NCBI GenBank assembly: GCA_020199835.1
Contig: JAIVJV010000012.1
Location: 248,001 to 312,000 of the forward strand
Reading direction: 5' to 3'
Length of the DNA: 64,000 bases
DNA from: Acidobacteriota bacterium
GTDB taxonomy: Bacteria > Acidobacteriota > Blastocatellia > Pyrinomonadales > Pyrinomonadaceae
Under the pieces are notes generated by a model. It made no database searches. It was not told the origin of the DNA and worked only from the letters and a program-made list of their open reading frames with translations. A program made the position numbers and the translations under genes. Positions 32,801 to 40,818 of this stretch are shown here, one piece after another. Numbering within the stretch: position 1 is the first letter of the stretch; every line of letters starts with the position of its first letter.

Positions 32801-34261
32801 TCAACCGCTGCCGAGCACCACGCCGCGCATCTCCATCGGCTGCAACAACACCCAAAACGCGGCCGCCGCCAGCAGTAGCGACAAGGCAGCCCACGGAACA
32901 AAGACGCGCACGGGATGGACCAACTCTTCGGTCGCGGCGATGGAGTAACTTACCAATAGCGATCCGAGTAGTCCAAGCGCGATAAAGCCAAATTCAAACA
33001 GTTGCACGACGTTTGGCGCCATGCCGGTCAAGCCCCATCGCGGCTGGCCGACAATCGCCGAGCCGAGTTCCGCCACGGCAGCCTGCGTCACCGGAATGAA
33101 AGTGAAAACGCCGGTCAGAAAGTGAAAACTGTAGTGGGCCAACCAGATGCCGAAGCCGAGTGGGACAAGCGCGTATGCATAACGCGCTGCGGTCGAAACA
33201 AGCGAGCGTTGTTTACTTGACACAGATCGAGTTATCCACGCCGCGATGCCGAGCAACAGCACCGGTTCAGCGATCAGAAACAATGCGAAGATAAACGCCA
33301 AAACCGGCAGTTCAGTGGTGACGGCAAACAGATTTGCGAGCCGCTGCTCGAGGACGTAAACCGGACTGACCATCGCAAAGGCGTTCAGCAAAGCGCCAAA
33401 AGCAAACACGACTACGAGCGCGGAAAGATCCTTGCGCCTCGACAAAACTCCCACACCTGAGCGCAGCGGATCGCGCACGAGTTCTTCAGCCGGAAGCCGG
33501 CTCATGATGCCCACATTGTCGTATGGACAAGCCTGAACACAGTCGAGACAGAAAGTGCAATCGAGATTTCCGACCTTGCGCGGTTGAAACAATGCGAGCT
33601 CGCAGCCGCGTTGAATCACGACGAGGGGCGCTTCCGGCGCGCGAGCGCCACGAATGCAATCTTTCGTCCGGCATTGAGTACACACATCGTGGTCACGTAC
33701 CGCCACTTCGAACGGCGACACAGTGGCGGCGACAAAATTGAACTGCCCGATTGGACAAACGAACTTGCAGAACGTCGCGTGTTTGAAGATCGAGTCGATC
33801 ACCAACGCGCCCGCAAAGAACATGACGATCAGCCACGCGGTCCACCACGGCGACGCCCAGAGATCGAACCATTCGTAAACAAAAAGCACGACGACAAACA
33901 AGCTGATCGAGAACCACTTGTTTCGCAGGCGGCGCGGCCAGTTTCGTACCGGATGAACAAACTTGCGAGTGAGATTTCGTAACAGCATGAACGGGCACGT
34001 GAGGCAAAAGAAGTTTCCCGCAAACAGCAGCACCATTACGAGGGCGCCGCGAAAGTGGATCCAGGTCAGTGTTGTAGCAAGATTCCTGGGAGCCAGCACC
34101 GGACCGAATAGCCCGTGAAGAATCATCGCGACGGCGATGACAAACAAAGGGATCTGAAGCAGCGTGCGCGCGTGCCGCCATTTGAGCAAGCCGCCGAGCA
34201 AAGGCAGTCGCAGCAGATCTATTGAAGCCGCTTTATTGGTTTTCAGATCCAATTGCAACAC
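32801..34261 (-). CDS. Polytopic membrane 4Fe-4S ferredoxin-type protein (NapH/CcoG-like)
   Basis: 486 residues with about ten membrane helices. Two membrane-edge cysteine motifs (FFCLTCPFMLLRNL and FCKFVCPIGQFNFV) precede a ferredoxin-like segment, CTQCRTKDCIRG and LDCTFCLDCVQACPYDNVGI, the latter a CxxCxxCxxxCP cluster site. The architecture matches the NapH/NosR/CcoG group, which passes electrons from quinol or cytoplasmic donors across the membrane. Here it probably supplies electrons to the operon's periplasmic proteins. The C-terminal half adds membrane helices not seen in short NapH. Start taken at the first possible codon; the exact initiation is uncertain. Confidence 0.85.
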   Translation of the reverse strand: MLQLDLKTNKAASIDLLRLPLLGGLLKWRHARTLLQIPLFVIAVAMILHGLFGPVLAPRNLATTLTWIHFRGALVMVLLFAGNFFCLTCPFMLLRNLTRKFVHPVRNWPRRLRNKWFSISLFVVVLFVYEWFDLWASPWWTAWLIVMFFAGALVIDSIFKHATFCKFVCPIGQFNFVAATVSPFEVAVRDHDVCTQCRTKDCIRGARAPEAPLVVIQRGCELALFQPRKVGNLDCTFCLDCVQACPYDNVGIMSRLPAEELVRDPLRSGVGVLSRRKDLSALVVVFAFGALLNAFAMVSPVYVLEQRLANLFAVTTELPVLAFIFALFLIAEPVLLLGIAAWITRSVSSKQRSLVSTAARYAYALVPLGFGIWLAHYSFHFLTGVFTFIPVTQAAVAELGSAIVGQPRWGLTGMAPNVVQLFEFGFIALGLLGSLLVSYSIAATEELVHPVRVFVPWAALSLLLAAAAFWVLLQPMEMRGVVLGSG

Positions 34262-34289
34262 AGGAGTGAAACTACTCGAACTGATACTC

Positions 34290-34682
34290 TCACGGCGCCT
34301 TTACGCCCTTGATTTCAAACTGCTGGTCTAACTTGCGGCCATCCGGCAAACTCACGCGCGCCAGCACGTACCAATCTCCCGCCATCGACAGATCGATCAC
34401 CGACTGGTAACGCCCGGGTTCTGTTTCTCGCGCGTCCGCAAACACCGGCGCCATGCCTGGGTGCGACATGTTTCCCTCCAACGTGATGCCAGCCCCGGTT
34501 ACCACATTTCCCGAAGCATCCGTCAGCTTGAGAGTGATCGTCGTTGGGCCGACACGCGCCGGCAGCGGAGAAACTTCGTAGGCGAGCGTGAGGTTCGATG
34601 ACGGCTCGTTTCGCTGCGTGCAACCCTGTGCGAGCGCGAGCCAAACAACCAAAGCGATCAGCAGATTCCGTTTTGACAGCAC
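34290..34682 (-). CDS. YtkA/FixH-like lipoprotein
   Basis: 130 residues with a lipobox (LLIALVVWLALAQGC, Cys21). The domain reads LTLAYEVSPLPARVGPTTIT, LKLTDASGNVVTGAGI, then NMSHPGMAPVFADARETEPG and GDWYVLARVSLPDG, an Ig-like YtkA/FixH fold. MSHPGM with surrounding Met/His resembles sites seen in copper-chaperone relatives. Located between the His-rich membrane protein gene and the NapH-like gene, all on the minus strand with short gaps; a metallocentre assembly or electron-transfer accessory role is inferred. Confidence 0.8.
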   Translation of the reverse strand: MLSKRNLLIALVVWLALAQGCTQRNEPSSNLTLAYEVSPLPARVGPTTITLKLTDASGNVVTGAGITLEGNMSHPGMAPVFADARETEPGRYQSVIDLSMAGDWYVLARVSLPDGRKLDQQFEIKGVKAP

Positions 34683-34697
34683 AGGCGACAGTACACA

Positions 34698-35291
34698 CTA
34701 CGCCGCCGCAGCCCGCAGCGGCTCACGACGCAGCGAGCAACCACACACCGCAGTCTCTTCTCCCTTAGGCGGAAACAGGTGGTAGTACATCGCAACCAGC
34801 ATCGGAATGAATACGATCGCGTTGTAGAAGAGATGTAACTCCGGGCGAAACGCCGGCAGCAACAGTTGCACAAAACTGACCGGTACCGGCGATCCAAACC
34901 AGTAGTGACCCGTGATCGCCTGCCATTGTAAAACCGCGTGTTCGATGTGGTGCCAGAACTGAATGACGAGCGCGATCATCCACCACTTGCGCGACGTTCC
35001 AGTAAATCCTTTTCTCAGTATCCAGAGACCAATGAGCATCACGATCGCGTAGCCGTAGTGGAGCACTTCCGAACTCACCAGCCACGGGAAATACACACCC
35101 ATAAAACCGCCGGCTTGCGGCCGCGGCCAACCCATCACATGAATCTGGTAAGCCTGCGCGAGATGCTCGGCCCAGTGCGCCAGCACAATGAACATAAAGG
35201 AGTTGAGCGCGCGTTTGTGCCAGACGTGGTTGAGCTTGTCGTAGACGCTGTGGTCGGCAACGGGTTCAATCCGCGATGCGGTTACTGCCAT
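34698..35291 (-). CDS. His-rich polytopic membrane protein of unknown function, first gene of the operon
   Basis: 197 residues, preceded by GAGGAAGG. About five helices carry paired histidines: VLAHWAEHLAQAYQIHVMGW, VLHYGYAIVMLIG, FWHHIEHAVLQWQAITGHYW, PELHLFYNAIVF and MYYHLFPP. The H-x3-H and HHxxH patterns resemble intramembrane metal or haem ligands. The tail has CGC. I do not recognise the family. It opens the minus-strand operon leading to the DUF3179 selenoprotein and starts about 70 nt from a perfect palindrome in the divergent promoter region. Confidence 0.8.
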   Translation of the reverse strand: MAVTASRIEPVADHSVYDKLNHVWHKRALNSFMFIVLAHWAEHLAQAYQIHVMGWPRPQAGGFMGVYFPWLVSSEVLHYGYAIVMLIGLWILRKGFTGTSRKWWMIALVIQFWHHIEHAVLQWQAITGHYWFGSPVPVSFVQLLLPAFRPELHLFYNAIVFIPMLVAMYYHLFPPKGEETAVCGCSLRREPLRAAAA

Positions 35292-35360
35292 GTCGGACCT
35301 TCCTCTTGCGGGTTCTCGTGGATTGCGTTTTTGAACGGCCGGGCAAGTCTAGCGCAAACT

Positions 35361-35375
35361 TTGTTCGGTGAACAA
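35361..35375. promoter_or_regulatory. Perfect 15-bp palindrome, operator candidate
   Basis: TTGTTC-GGT-GAACAA is an exact inverted repeat lying between the divergent genes 35291 (minus) and 35560 (plus), 8 nt upstream of a -35 box on the plus strand. Half-site length and location fit a dimeric repressor or activator site controlling one or both directions. Confidence 0.6.
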
Positions 35376-35383
35376 TCAAATTC

Positions 35384-35412
35384 TTGACACTCCAAACCCA
35401 CGGGGCTATATT
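35384..35412 (+). promoter_or_regulatory. Sigma-70-type promoter for the small Cys-rich secreted protein
   Basis: TTGACA (35384-35389), 17-nt spacer, TATATT (35407-35412). Near consensus. Transcription would start near 35419 and give a ~140-nt leader before the ATG at 35560, which has AGGAGG at good spacing. The leader 35420-35545 shows no recognised riboswitch. Confidence 0.75.
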
Positions 35413-35559
35413 GCCGTTGCGTAATCCTCCCTTAATCACCGATCGATTTTCAGCGCCGTTCGACCCACGACGGAGAGTCTTACTCCCACTCAAGCTGGGC
35501 AATCGGATAACAGAACAACTGCATCTACAGCAGTTGGCTTCGTCCTCAGGAGGTAGGTT

Positions 35560-35826
35560 ATGAAAAGTCTCAAACCGCGGTTTCTCTTGATGTCCCTTGC
35601 TACGATTCTCACACTCGGTCTTTCCTATGCCGCTGCGCAAGCACAGTGCGCGAAGATACAAGCGGGCGGTACTGTCTATGGAGACTACGATTGTCGACTT
35701 ATAGATCACTGTGCGGGTTGGTGCTACTACCGTTGCACCTGTACGAATCTCAATTTCGGCGCGGACTGCGATAAAGTCCTGGTGGAGGCGGGCTTCGAGT
35801 TAGCTGAGCGTGACCCCGTGTGTTAG
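35560..35826 (+). CDS. Small secreted cysteine-rich protein
   Basis: 88 residues: signal peptide through AAAQAQ (~residue 28), then a ~60-residue mature peptide with nine cysteines (CAKIQAGGTVYGDYDC, HCAGWCYYRCTCTN, ADCDKVL, final C). The pattern CxxxCxxxCxC suggests disulfide bonding; no bacteriocin leader (double-Gly) or maturation gene is nearby. Strong promoter and AGGAGG upstream show it is a real, probably well-expressed gene. Function unknown. Confidence 0.8.
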   Translation: MKSLKPRFLLMSLATILTLGLSYAAAQAQCAKIQAGGTVYGDYDCRLIDHCAGWCYYRCTCTNLNFGADCDKVLVEAGFELAERDPVC

Positions 35827-35894
35827 ACCCGCAAATACGTCAGCGACGTTGTTCGCAGCGTCGCTGACTAACCCTTGAAGATGCTTAAGAGCAA

Positions 35895-36545
35895 ATGATG
35901 AGTCACTTTCTTGCGATAGCCTTGTTGCAGTTGTCCCTGGCCCTTTCTTCCGCACTTGAGCCGCCAACAGCTCAGACCGGGTTTCGGACGCGTGAAAACA
36001 ACGTCCATGCGCCGCAGCTTTACGCTGATAAGCTCGACTTCATAGCGACTTTAGTGAAGCTTCCCGGCGCAAACAACAAGCGGAGCTATTGGGAGCTTTC
36101 ATACCAGCTTTATTTCATTCCCGAAGAGAGCTACTGGACGTCGATCCGACGCCTGCCGCGCGGTGGTTCCGGTCCGTCGGCGGACTTCTTTCCCCGCACA
36201 ATCCTGATCGCCGAGGGACATCGGAAGAGCAGGCGTATCGGTACGTTGGATGATCGAACGATTACGTTGACACGACTGGCGTTTAAGCAAAAAGTTCCCG
36301 ATGCGCTACGGACGAAATTTGCCGTGGTGATGACGAGTTACACGGTGAAGATCTTCGACGCGCAATTAAATACGACGGTCACGGATTCGGGGATTTTTGT
36401 CACGGACCCGTTTGACACAAGTCCTGACCATCCAAACCAGGTGGTAGCTCGCAAAACGATCTATTTGAACTTCGGCGTGAATCCGAACGGTACTCTTAAC
36501 GGCTCGCAAACACCCCGCAGCCAGGTTGTTACGCGGTGGAAGTAG
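35895..36545 (+). CDS. Secreted protein of unknown function
   Basis: 216 residues with a signal peptide (MMSHFLAIALLQLSLALSSA). The mature part is strand-rich (ADKLDFIATLVKLPGANNKR, YWELSYQLYFIPEESYW, RTILIAEGHRKSRRIG, AVVMTSYTVKIFDAQL). No named domain recognised. It starts an apparent operon with the thioredoxin-like gene (9 nt downstream) and the helical-repeat gene (4-nt overlap). Confidence 0.75.
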   Translation: MMSHFLAIALLQLSLALSSALEPPTAQTGFRTRENNVHAPQLYADKLDFIATLVKLPGANNKRSYWELSYQLYFIPEESYWTSIRRLPRGGSGPSADFFPRTILIAEGHRKSRRIGTLDDRTITLTRLAFKQKVPDALRTKFAVVMTSYTVKIFDAQLNTTVTDSGIFVTDPFDTSPDHPNQVVARKTIYLNFGVNPNGTLNGSQTPRSQVVTRWK

Positions 36546-36554
36546 AAGTTTGTT

Positions 36555-37124
36555 ATGGCAAAGCGATGGATTCCAATCGCCGCTGTCTTATTATTTCTCA
36601 TGGCCGTGTTTTGTTCCGGCTTCTTCTTTTTCTACAACCGGATTCAACGCTCGCGTGCCGAATCGAAAGCGGAAACGATTGAAGCGACCGCGCCGGAGCC
36701 GCCGAAGTCGCTGATCAACAAACCGTTCCCGCAAGCACAACTTATCGACGCGAGTGGCAGCAAGGCTGACGACCAAATTCTGAAGCGCGGAAAAGTCGTC
36801 GTGGTATTTGTGACGATGGACTGCGACGCGTGTGAAACCGAGAGCAAGTTTCTGCAAACCGTTTTAGATCGACGCAAAGACGTGGCGTTCTATGGGATCG
36901 TTCCGTTCGGGCCACGCCCGGAGTCTGCGGAAGCTGCCGCGCAGAAGTTTCCGTTCAAAGTTTTCTATGATCAGAACGATTCTTTCGTCTTCTCGATGGG
37001 CATCAATCGCGTTCCGGTGAAGGTGTATCTCGAAGACGGAATCATTAAGAAGGGTTGGATTGGTGCGGTTCAGACCGACCAGGGCAAAACGTCTTTTGTG
37101 AACTGGCTCGACAGTCTGCAATGA
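36555..37124 (+). CDS. Membrane-anchored thioredoxin-like (TlpA-type) protein
   Basis: 189 residues: N-terminal anchor (IPIAAVLLFLMAVFCSGFFF), a charged linker, then a thioredoxin/peroxiredoxin-like fold from LINKPFPQAQLIDASG with VVVFVTMDCDACETESKFLQ. The C-D-A-C dithiol sits at the start of the helix as in TlpA/ResA proteins; GINRVPVKVYLEDG supplies the cis-Pro loop. It should act outside the membrane in disulfide reduction or cytochrome/metal-site maturation. Its stop overlaps the next ATG (ATGA). Confidence 0.85.
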   Translation: MAKRWIPIAAVLLFLMAVFCSGFFFFYNRIQRSRAESKAETIEATAPEPPKSLINKPFPQAQLIDASGSKADDQILKRGKVVVVFVTMDCDACETESKFLQTVLDRRKDVAFYGIVPFGPRPESAEAAAQKFPFKVFYDQNDSFVFSMGINRVPVKVYLEDGIIKKGWIGAVQTDQGKTSFVNWLDSLQ

Positions 37125-39001
37125 GAAACTTCACGCGTTACAGATTTTTCGCGATCGCCATTGCCTTGGTGGTCCTTTGGCCCACTGCAACTTCTCCGCG
37201 CGCTTATGGACAAGACGGCGTGCGGGATCAGCAGCAACAGTTGTTGAAACGAATCATCGAACTACTCGACTCCACGGCTCACGATGCGAAGAAATGGGAC
37301 GACAAGCAGGTAGCGGCACGCACTCTCGCGCAGATTGCGGATCTCATCTGGGACCAGAACCGTGACAACGCGCGAGAGTATCTGAAAGGTGCGTGGAACG
37401 CGGCCGCACAGGTCGAAGAGCCGAAGCGGGAACGTTCGAGTGTTGTGAATCCGTCCGTGCGCAACGCCGTGCGACGTGACGTGTTAATCATCGCGCGGAA
37501 ACGTGCTCCGGAGCTCGCCGCGACGTGGCTCGACGAGATGGTGGAAGAGAGTAAGTCTGCTGAAAAGACCGATCGCGGCACGTTTGACGATCGCAGCGCC
37601 CGCAGTGCTGTGCTGCTTCAGATGGCGAACCAGATCCTGCCGGATAATCCAAAGGGCGCGGCAGAGTTGCTCATCGAGAGTTTGCGCGACGGGATTTCGT
37701 TTAACTTGCAAACCGTGCTGCTTCGTCTGCAAGAGAAAGATGCAGCGTTGTCGGAGAGTGTTTTTCGCGCCGCCGTCGCACGTTTGAAAACGGCGGGAAT
37801 GAGCGGTCCGAACGAGTTGCTCACGCTTTACGCTTATCTCTACACACCCGGGCGAGTTTTTGCAGCCAACACTTCGGACAATCGCAATCAGGTGCAACTC
37901 GCTCTCGGCGGAACGCGCGTGTCTACGCCCGCGGGCCGTTTGAATCCGGCGATGGCGCGTGAGTTTCTTGAGGTTGGATCCGATCTGTTGCTCAGCACGC
38001 CTCTGCCGCAAGGCGCGCATGCGCAGCTTGCCGCTAGGTCGTTAGTGAGTGCGATCGGCATGTTGTTGCGCGAGGTGACGCCACAGTGGCCGGAAAAGGC
38101 CGCGCTGTTGCGCGCACGCGCACAGCAGCTCGATGCTGAAGCGCAGTTTTCGATCGCGCCGGTGCAAAGGCCTCCAGATATACCTGAAACACGGCCGGGA
38201 GAGAGTAAAGAGAGTTTTGCTGAGCGCCGTGTGGATCTGCTTGAAGAGACAGCGTCGAAGGGTCGTGACGTGCTTACGCGCGATGTTGGTTATGCGACGG
38301 CTGCGGTGGCGACAGCGGTTGAGCGTTATGAGCGCGGTTTAAGCCTCGCCGGAAAGATTGAAGACAAGAATTTGCGTGGTGGTGTGCGCAGTTGGCTCAT
38401 GTATCGTGCGGTGCTGCACCTGATTGGTTCCGGTGATCTCGAAGAAGCGCAGCGGCTCAACTTGAAGAACGATGACCTGGCCCAACGAGCAGTTTGTTTC
38501 GTAGTTGGTGCGCAGCGGTTGGTGAAGGATAAAGATAACGCTCGCGCGGGGGAGTGGCTGCGTGAAGCGGGAGTTTTGGTTAAGCGAATTGAGCCGCATG
38601 AGAGTTTGGCGCGTATTGCGCTCGGGATGGTTTCGACTTACGGCCGTTTCGATACGCAGGCTTCGCTTGAGTGGTTAATGGTCGCGGTGAAGTTAATACG
38701 AAAGACTCCGGTCTCCTCCGTGAGCGAGACCGAGGGCGCGTTCGACCGGGACCAGGCGCCCTCACTCAAACGCATCAGCGGCATCACACCGATTAGCGAC
38801 TTCACCGGCAAAACAGCGGGATTCAGTTTGCAATCGGCAGTCGCCGTTTTTCCGCCGGATCAATTTGAAGAAGTCTTATCGGTTCTCAACGAAATCGCGT
38901 CGCCCGAAGCGCGCGGACTCGCGCTCCTGATCCTTTGCCGCACGTTCCTGAAAACAGCGCCGGTTGCTACCAGGAGTGTCGCGACCTCCAGCGCACCTTA
39001 A
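37121..39001 (+). CDS. Secreted alpha-helical repeat protein of unknown function
   Basis: 626 residues from MRNFTRYRFFAIAIALVVLW (signal peptide to ~AYGQD). The whole mature protein is predicted helical with HEAT/TPR-like pairs (RTLAQIADLIWDQNRDNARE, LKRIIELLDSTAHDAKKWDD, SALIGMLLREVTPQWPEKA, LMYRAVLHLIGSGDLEEAQR). No catalytic motif. Translationally coupled to the thioredoxin-like gene by ATGA, so they probably function together. The last 20 codons run into an Ala/Thr/Ser-rich tail. Confidence 0.8.
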   Translation: MRNFTRYRFFAIAIALVVLWPTATSPRAYGQDGVRDQQQQLLKRIIELLDSTAHDAKKWDDKQVAARTLAQIADLIWDQNRDNAREYLKGAWNAAAQVEEPKRERSSVVNPSVRNAVRRDVLIIARKRAPELAATWLDEMVEESKSAEKTDRGTFDDRSARSAVLLQMANQILPDNPKGAAELLIESLRDGISFNLQTVLLRLQEKDAALSESVFRAAVARLKTAGMSGPNELLTLYAYLYTPGRVFAANTSDNRNQVQLALGGTRVSTPAGRLNPAMAREFLEVGSDLLLSTPLPQGAHAQLAARSLVSAIGMLLREVTPQWPEKAALLRARAQQLDAEAQFSIAPVQRPPDIPETRPGESKESFAERRVDLLEETASKGRDVLTRDVGYATAAVATAVERYERGLSLAGKIEDKNLRGGVRSWLMYRAVLHLIGSGDLEEAQRLNLKNDDLAQRAVCFVVGAQRLVKDKDNARAGEWLREAGVLVKRIEPHESLARIALGMVSTYGRFDTQASLEWLMVAVKLIRKTPVSSVSETEGAFDRDQAPSLKRISGITPISDFTGKTAGFSLQSAVAVFPPDQFEEVLSVLNEIASPEARGLALLILCRTFLKTAPVATRSVATSSAP

Positions 39002-39005
39002 CGAC

Positions 39006-39746
39006 TTACCGTCCGGCGGAGTGGTTCGCATGCGCCCACTGAACCACGGATTCAACCCACTCGTTGAGCGGCCGGTACAGGAATCCGTGCTTTTGACCGG
39101 TGTTGAGTTCGAGGTTTTTGTAATTGCCTACGCCTTTCGCGTCCTCACGAAACCTCTCGCATGAACCGCGCTTGTCCGTGCGTTCTGAGATAAACAAAAC
39201 ATTGCCGTATAAGTCGACCAGGTTCAAAAGACCGTCTTCAGCAGCGCAAGCGCCGAGAAAAACAAAGTTGAGGTCACGATTCGCGACGTACGTGGAAACG
39301 AGCATCGCCATCCACGCGCCTTGCGACGCGCCGACGATTGTGATGTTCTGCGGCGGAACTCCTGCTTCCAGCAGTTGTCGCACATGCGCGGCGACCTTCT
39401 TGGCGTAGGGTTCAATTTCCTGACTCTGCGTTCGCGCTTCGCTAATCACGATAAAGCCACGCTGCTCGAACGCCTCCAGGATCTTTTTATACTCGTACAC
39501 TCCAAACTTGGGACTCGTTGGACGAGTGTTCTCAGCTGTGACGATGTAGCCACTGATATAAAACAGGTAACGCTCATCGCGCTCGAGCTTCTGCACACCG
39601 CTACCCTGCTGCGCCATCCCTTCAACGAAACACATCACGGCAACCAACAATACCGTCAGGAGTTGCACGACCGACACTTTCCCGATTTTTAGCAGCCGAG
39701 TTATCGCGTTTGTCCTTCTATCTGGCAACCCACACGCACGCTTCAC
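39006..39746 (-). CDS. Secreted alpha/beta-hydrolase
   Basis: About 246 residues from GTG 39746, which overlaps the stop of the zinc-ribbon gene as GTGA; a longer frame to 39842 would overlap that gene by 100 nt. An N-terminal hydrophobic segment (SVVQLLTVLLVAVMCFVEGM) is a signal or anchor. The core has ITIVGASQGAWMAMLVSTYV (nucleophile GASQG), an acid candidate in LFISERTDKRGS and His in NTGQKHGFLYRP. Dienelactone-hydrolase-like esterase/peptidase fold; substrate unknown. Confidence 0.78.
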   Translation of the reverse strand: MKRACGLPDRRTNAITRLLKIGKVSVVQLLTVLLVAVMCFVEGMAQQGSGVQKLERDERYLFYISGYIVTAENTRPTSPKFGVYEYKKILEAFEQRGFIVISEARTQSQEIEPYAKKVAAHVRQLLEAGVPPQNITIVGASQGAWMAMLVSTYVANRDLNFVFLGACAAEDGLLNLVDLYGNVLFISERTDKRGSCERFREDAKGVGNYKNLELNTGQKHGFLYRPLNEWVESVVQWAHANHSAGR

Positions 39747-40171
39747 TTCTTGAATAGATTCGCGAACGCTTGACGGGCGTTGGTGGGGCCGCCGGAGGAA
39801 GTTTGACGCTCGACCACGGTGCGCATGGCGAAGAGTTCGCACGCGTTACGCGCGTTTTTATTAACGATACGCGCCGTGATTGTCTTACTACTACATTCGA
39901 AGCGGGCGCTCGGATCAAAGTAGGTACACTGCCGGCAAGTATGAAGCTCCGCTTTACACTTCTCGCAAGTGCTCTCAGCGGTAATGCTCGACGGCGCCTT
40001 AGCCCCGCACATCGCGCACTTCACCGCCTCACCGAAAGCCATCATCCGCGGCGAGCGCGGCCCTTCGCGATCCTGCGGCTTCGACTGCGGCCTGGGCCTC
40101 TGCGGTTCGCGTCGCTGCGGCTCGCGGTCGTTATCCATATAACCGCTGTGACGATATTTGCGCTCACTCAT
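39743..40171 (-). CDS. CxxC zinc-ribbon protein
   Basis: 142 residues. A basic Pro/Arg/Gln-rich N-terminus (EPQRREPQRPRPQSK) is followed by VKCAMCGAKAPSSI, STCEKCKAELHTCRQCTYFD and FECSSK, four to five Cys pairs typical of structural Zn ribbons. The C-terminus ends GGPTNARQAFANLFKK. Similar proteins in Acidobacteriota are annotated as hypothetical. It overlaps the downstream hydrolase start by 4 nt. Confidence 0.8.
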   Translation of the reverse strand: MSERKYRHSGYMDNDREPQRREPQRPRPQSKPQDREGPRSPRMMAFGEAVKCAMCGAKAPSSITAESTCEKCKAELHTCRQCTYFDPSARFECSSKTITARIVNKNARNACELFAMRTVVERQTSSGGPTNARQAFANLFKK

Positions 40172-40270
40172 GTTTTCCGCTCCGGGTGGTTAGTGACTCA
40201 CGCGAATTTTCGGCTTTGTTGGACCACGCGTAGACCGATTCGCAGCGGTCTCGTCGTGAACAAGTAGTTA

Positions 40271-40486
40271 TCAGGCGGTCTGCACGTCTACATACTCGAC
40301 ACTCGAAGCAGGTCTCGGAATCGGTTGACCATCTTCACGGAGTCCTTCCAGATGGAACTCAATCGCTTCTTGAATAAGGTCCAGAACCTCTTCCTTGGTG
40401 TCGGCAACCGCCACACAGCCAGGCAGGTCCGGGACATGCGCTCCAAAGCTGCTCTCGCCTTCTTCGACAATAACGGCGTATCTCAT
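40271..40486 (-). CDS. hicB: HicB-family antitoxin
   Basis: 71 residues: RYAVIVEEGESSFGAHVPDL, PGCVAVADTKEEVLDLIQEA, IEFHLEGLREDGQPIPRP. This is the partially degenerate RNase-H-like HicB core that binds and neutralises HicA; no long C-terminal DNA-binding tail is present, so autoregulation may rely on the complex. It starts 1 nt after the hicA stop. Confidence 0.92.
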   Translation of the reverse strand: MRYAVIVEEGESSFGAHVPDLPGCVAVADTKEEVLDLIQEAIEFHLEGLREDGQPIPRPASSVEYVDVQTA

Positions 40487-40487
40487 C

Positions 40488-40685
40488 TTAGTCCTCTCGT
40501 TGTTTCAACCCGGCCTGCTTCAGAATACTATTAAGAGTGCCGCGCGGAACGTCAAGGCTTTCCTTTCCTGCTACGGTCACTGCTTCGCGCTTCTCACGAT
40601 GCTTAAACTGACGATGACTACCCTTCGTTCTCGCCAGGTACCATCCATTCTGCTCAAGAAGCTTGACGACCTCCTTCACTTTCAC
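40488..40685 (-). CDS. hicA: HicA-family mRNA interferase toxin
   Basis: 65 residues: KVKEVVKLLEQNGWYLARTK, GSHRQFKHREKREAVTVAG, DVPRGTLNSILKQAGL. The dsRBD-like fold carries the catalytic histidine in GSHRQF. Ribosome-independent mRNA cleavage inhibits translation; HicB (next gene) is the antitoxin. Toxin-first order is usual for hicAB. Confidence 0.93.
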   Translation of the reverse strand: MKVKEVVKLLEQNGWYLARTKGSHRQFKHREKREAVTVAGKESLDVPRGTLNSILKQAGLKQRED

Positions 40686-40738
40686 AACAGCATAATAAAG
40701 TTGTTCCCCTTAACTTCCTAACGACATCCCTTATGCAA

Positions 40739-40780
40739 GGCCCACCCGGTTCGCTGGGGGGCCGGCTTCTTGTTTTTTTT
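40739..40780 (+). terminator. Terminator-like hairpin upstream of the aldo/keto reductase gene
   Basis: GGCCCACC and GGGGGGCC (with one mismatch) fold around a CGGTTCGCT loop, followed 9 nt later by a run of eight T (40773-40780). No plus-strand gene precedes it, so it may be a leader attenuator for the gene at 40819 or a chance hairpin. Confidence 0.4.
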
Positions 40781-40818
40781 ACTTGTGCTACGCTTGAGGC
40801 CACAGGCGGAGAAAACAG

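Noticed and set aside
39746..39842. N-terminal extension of the alpha/beta-hydrolase to 39842
   Set aside because: It would overlap the zinc-ribbon gene by 100 nt and place a basic leader before the signal peptide; GTG 39746 with GTGA coupling fits better.
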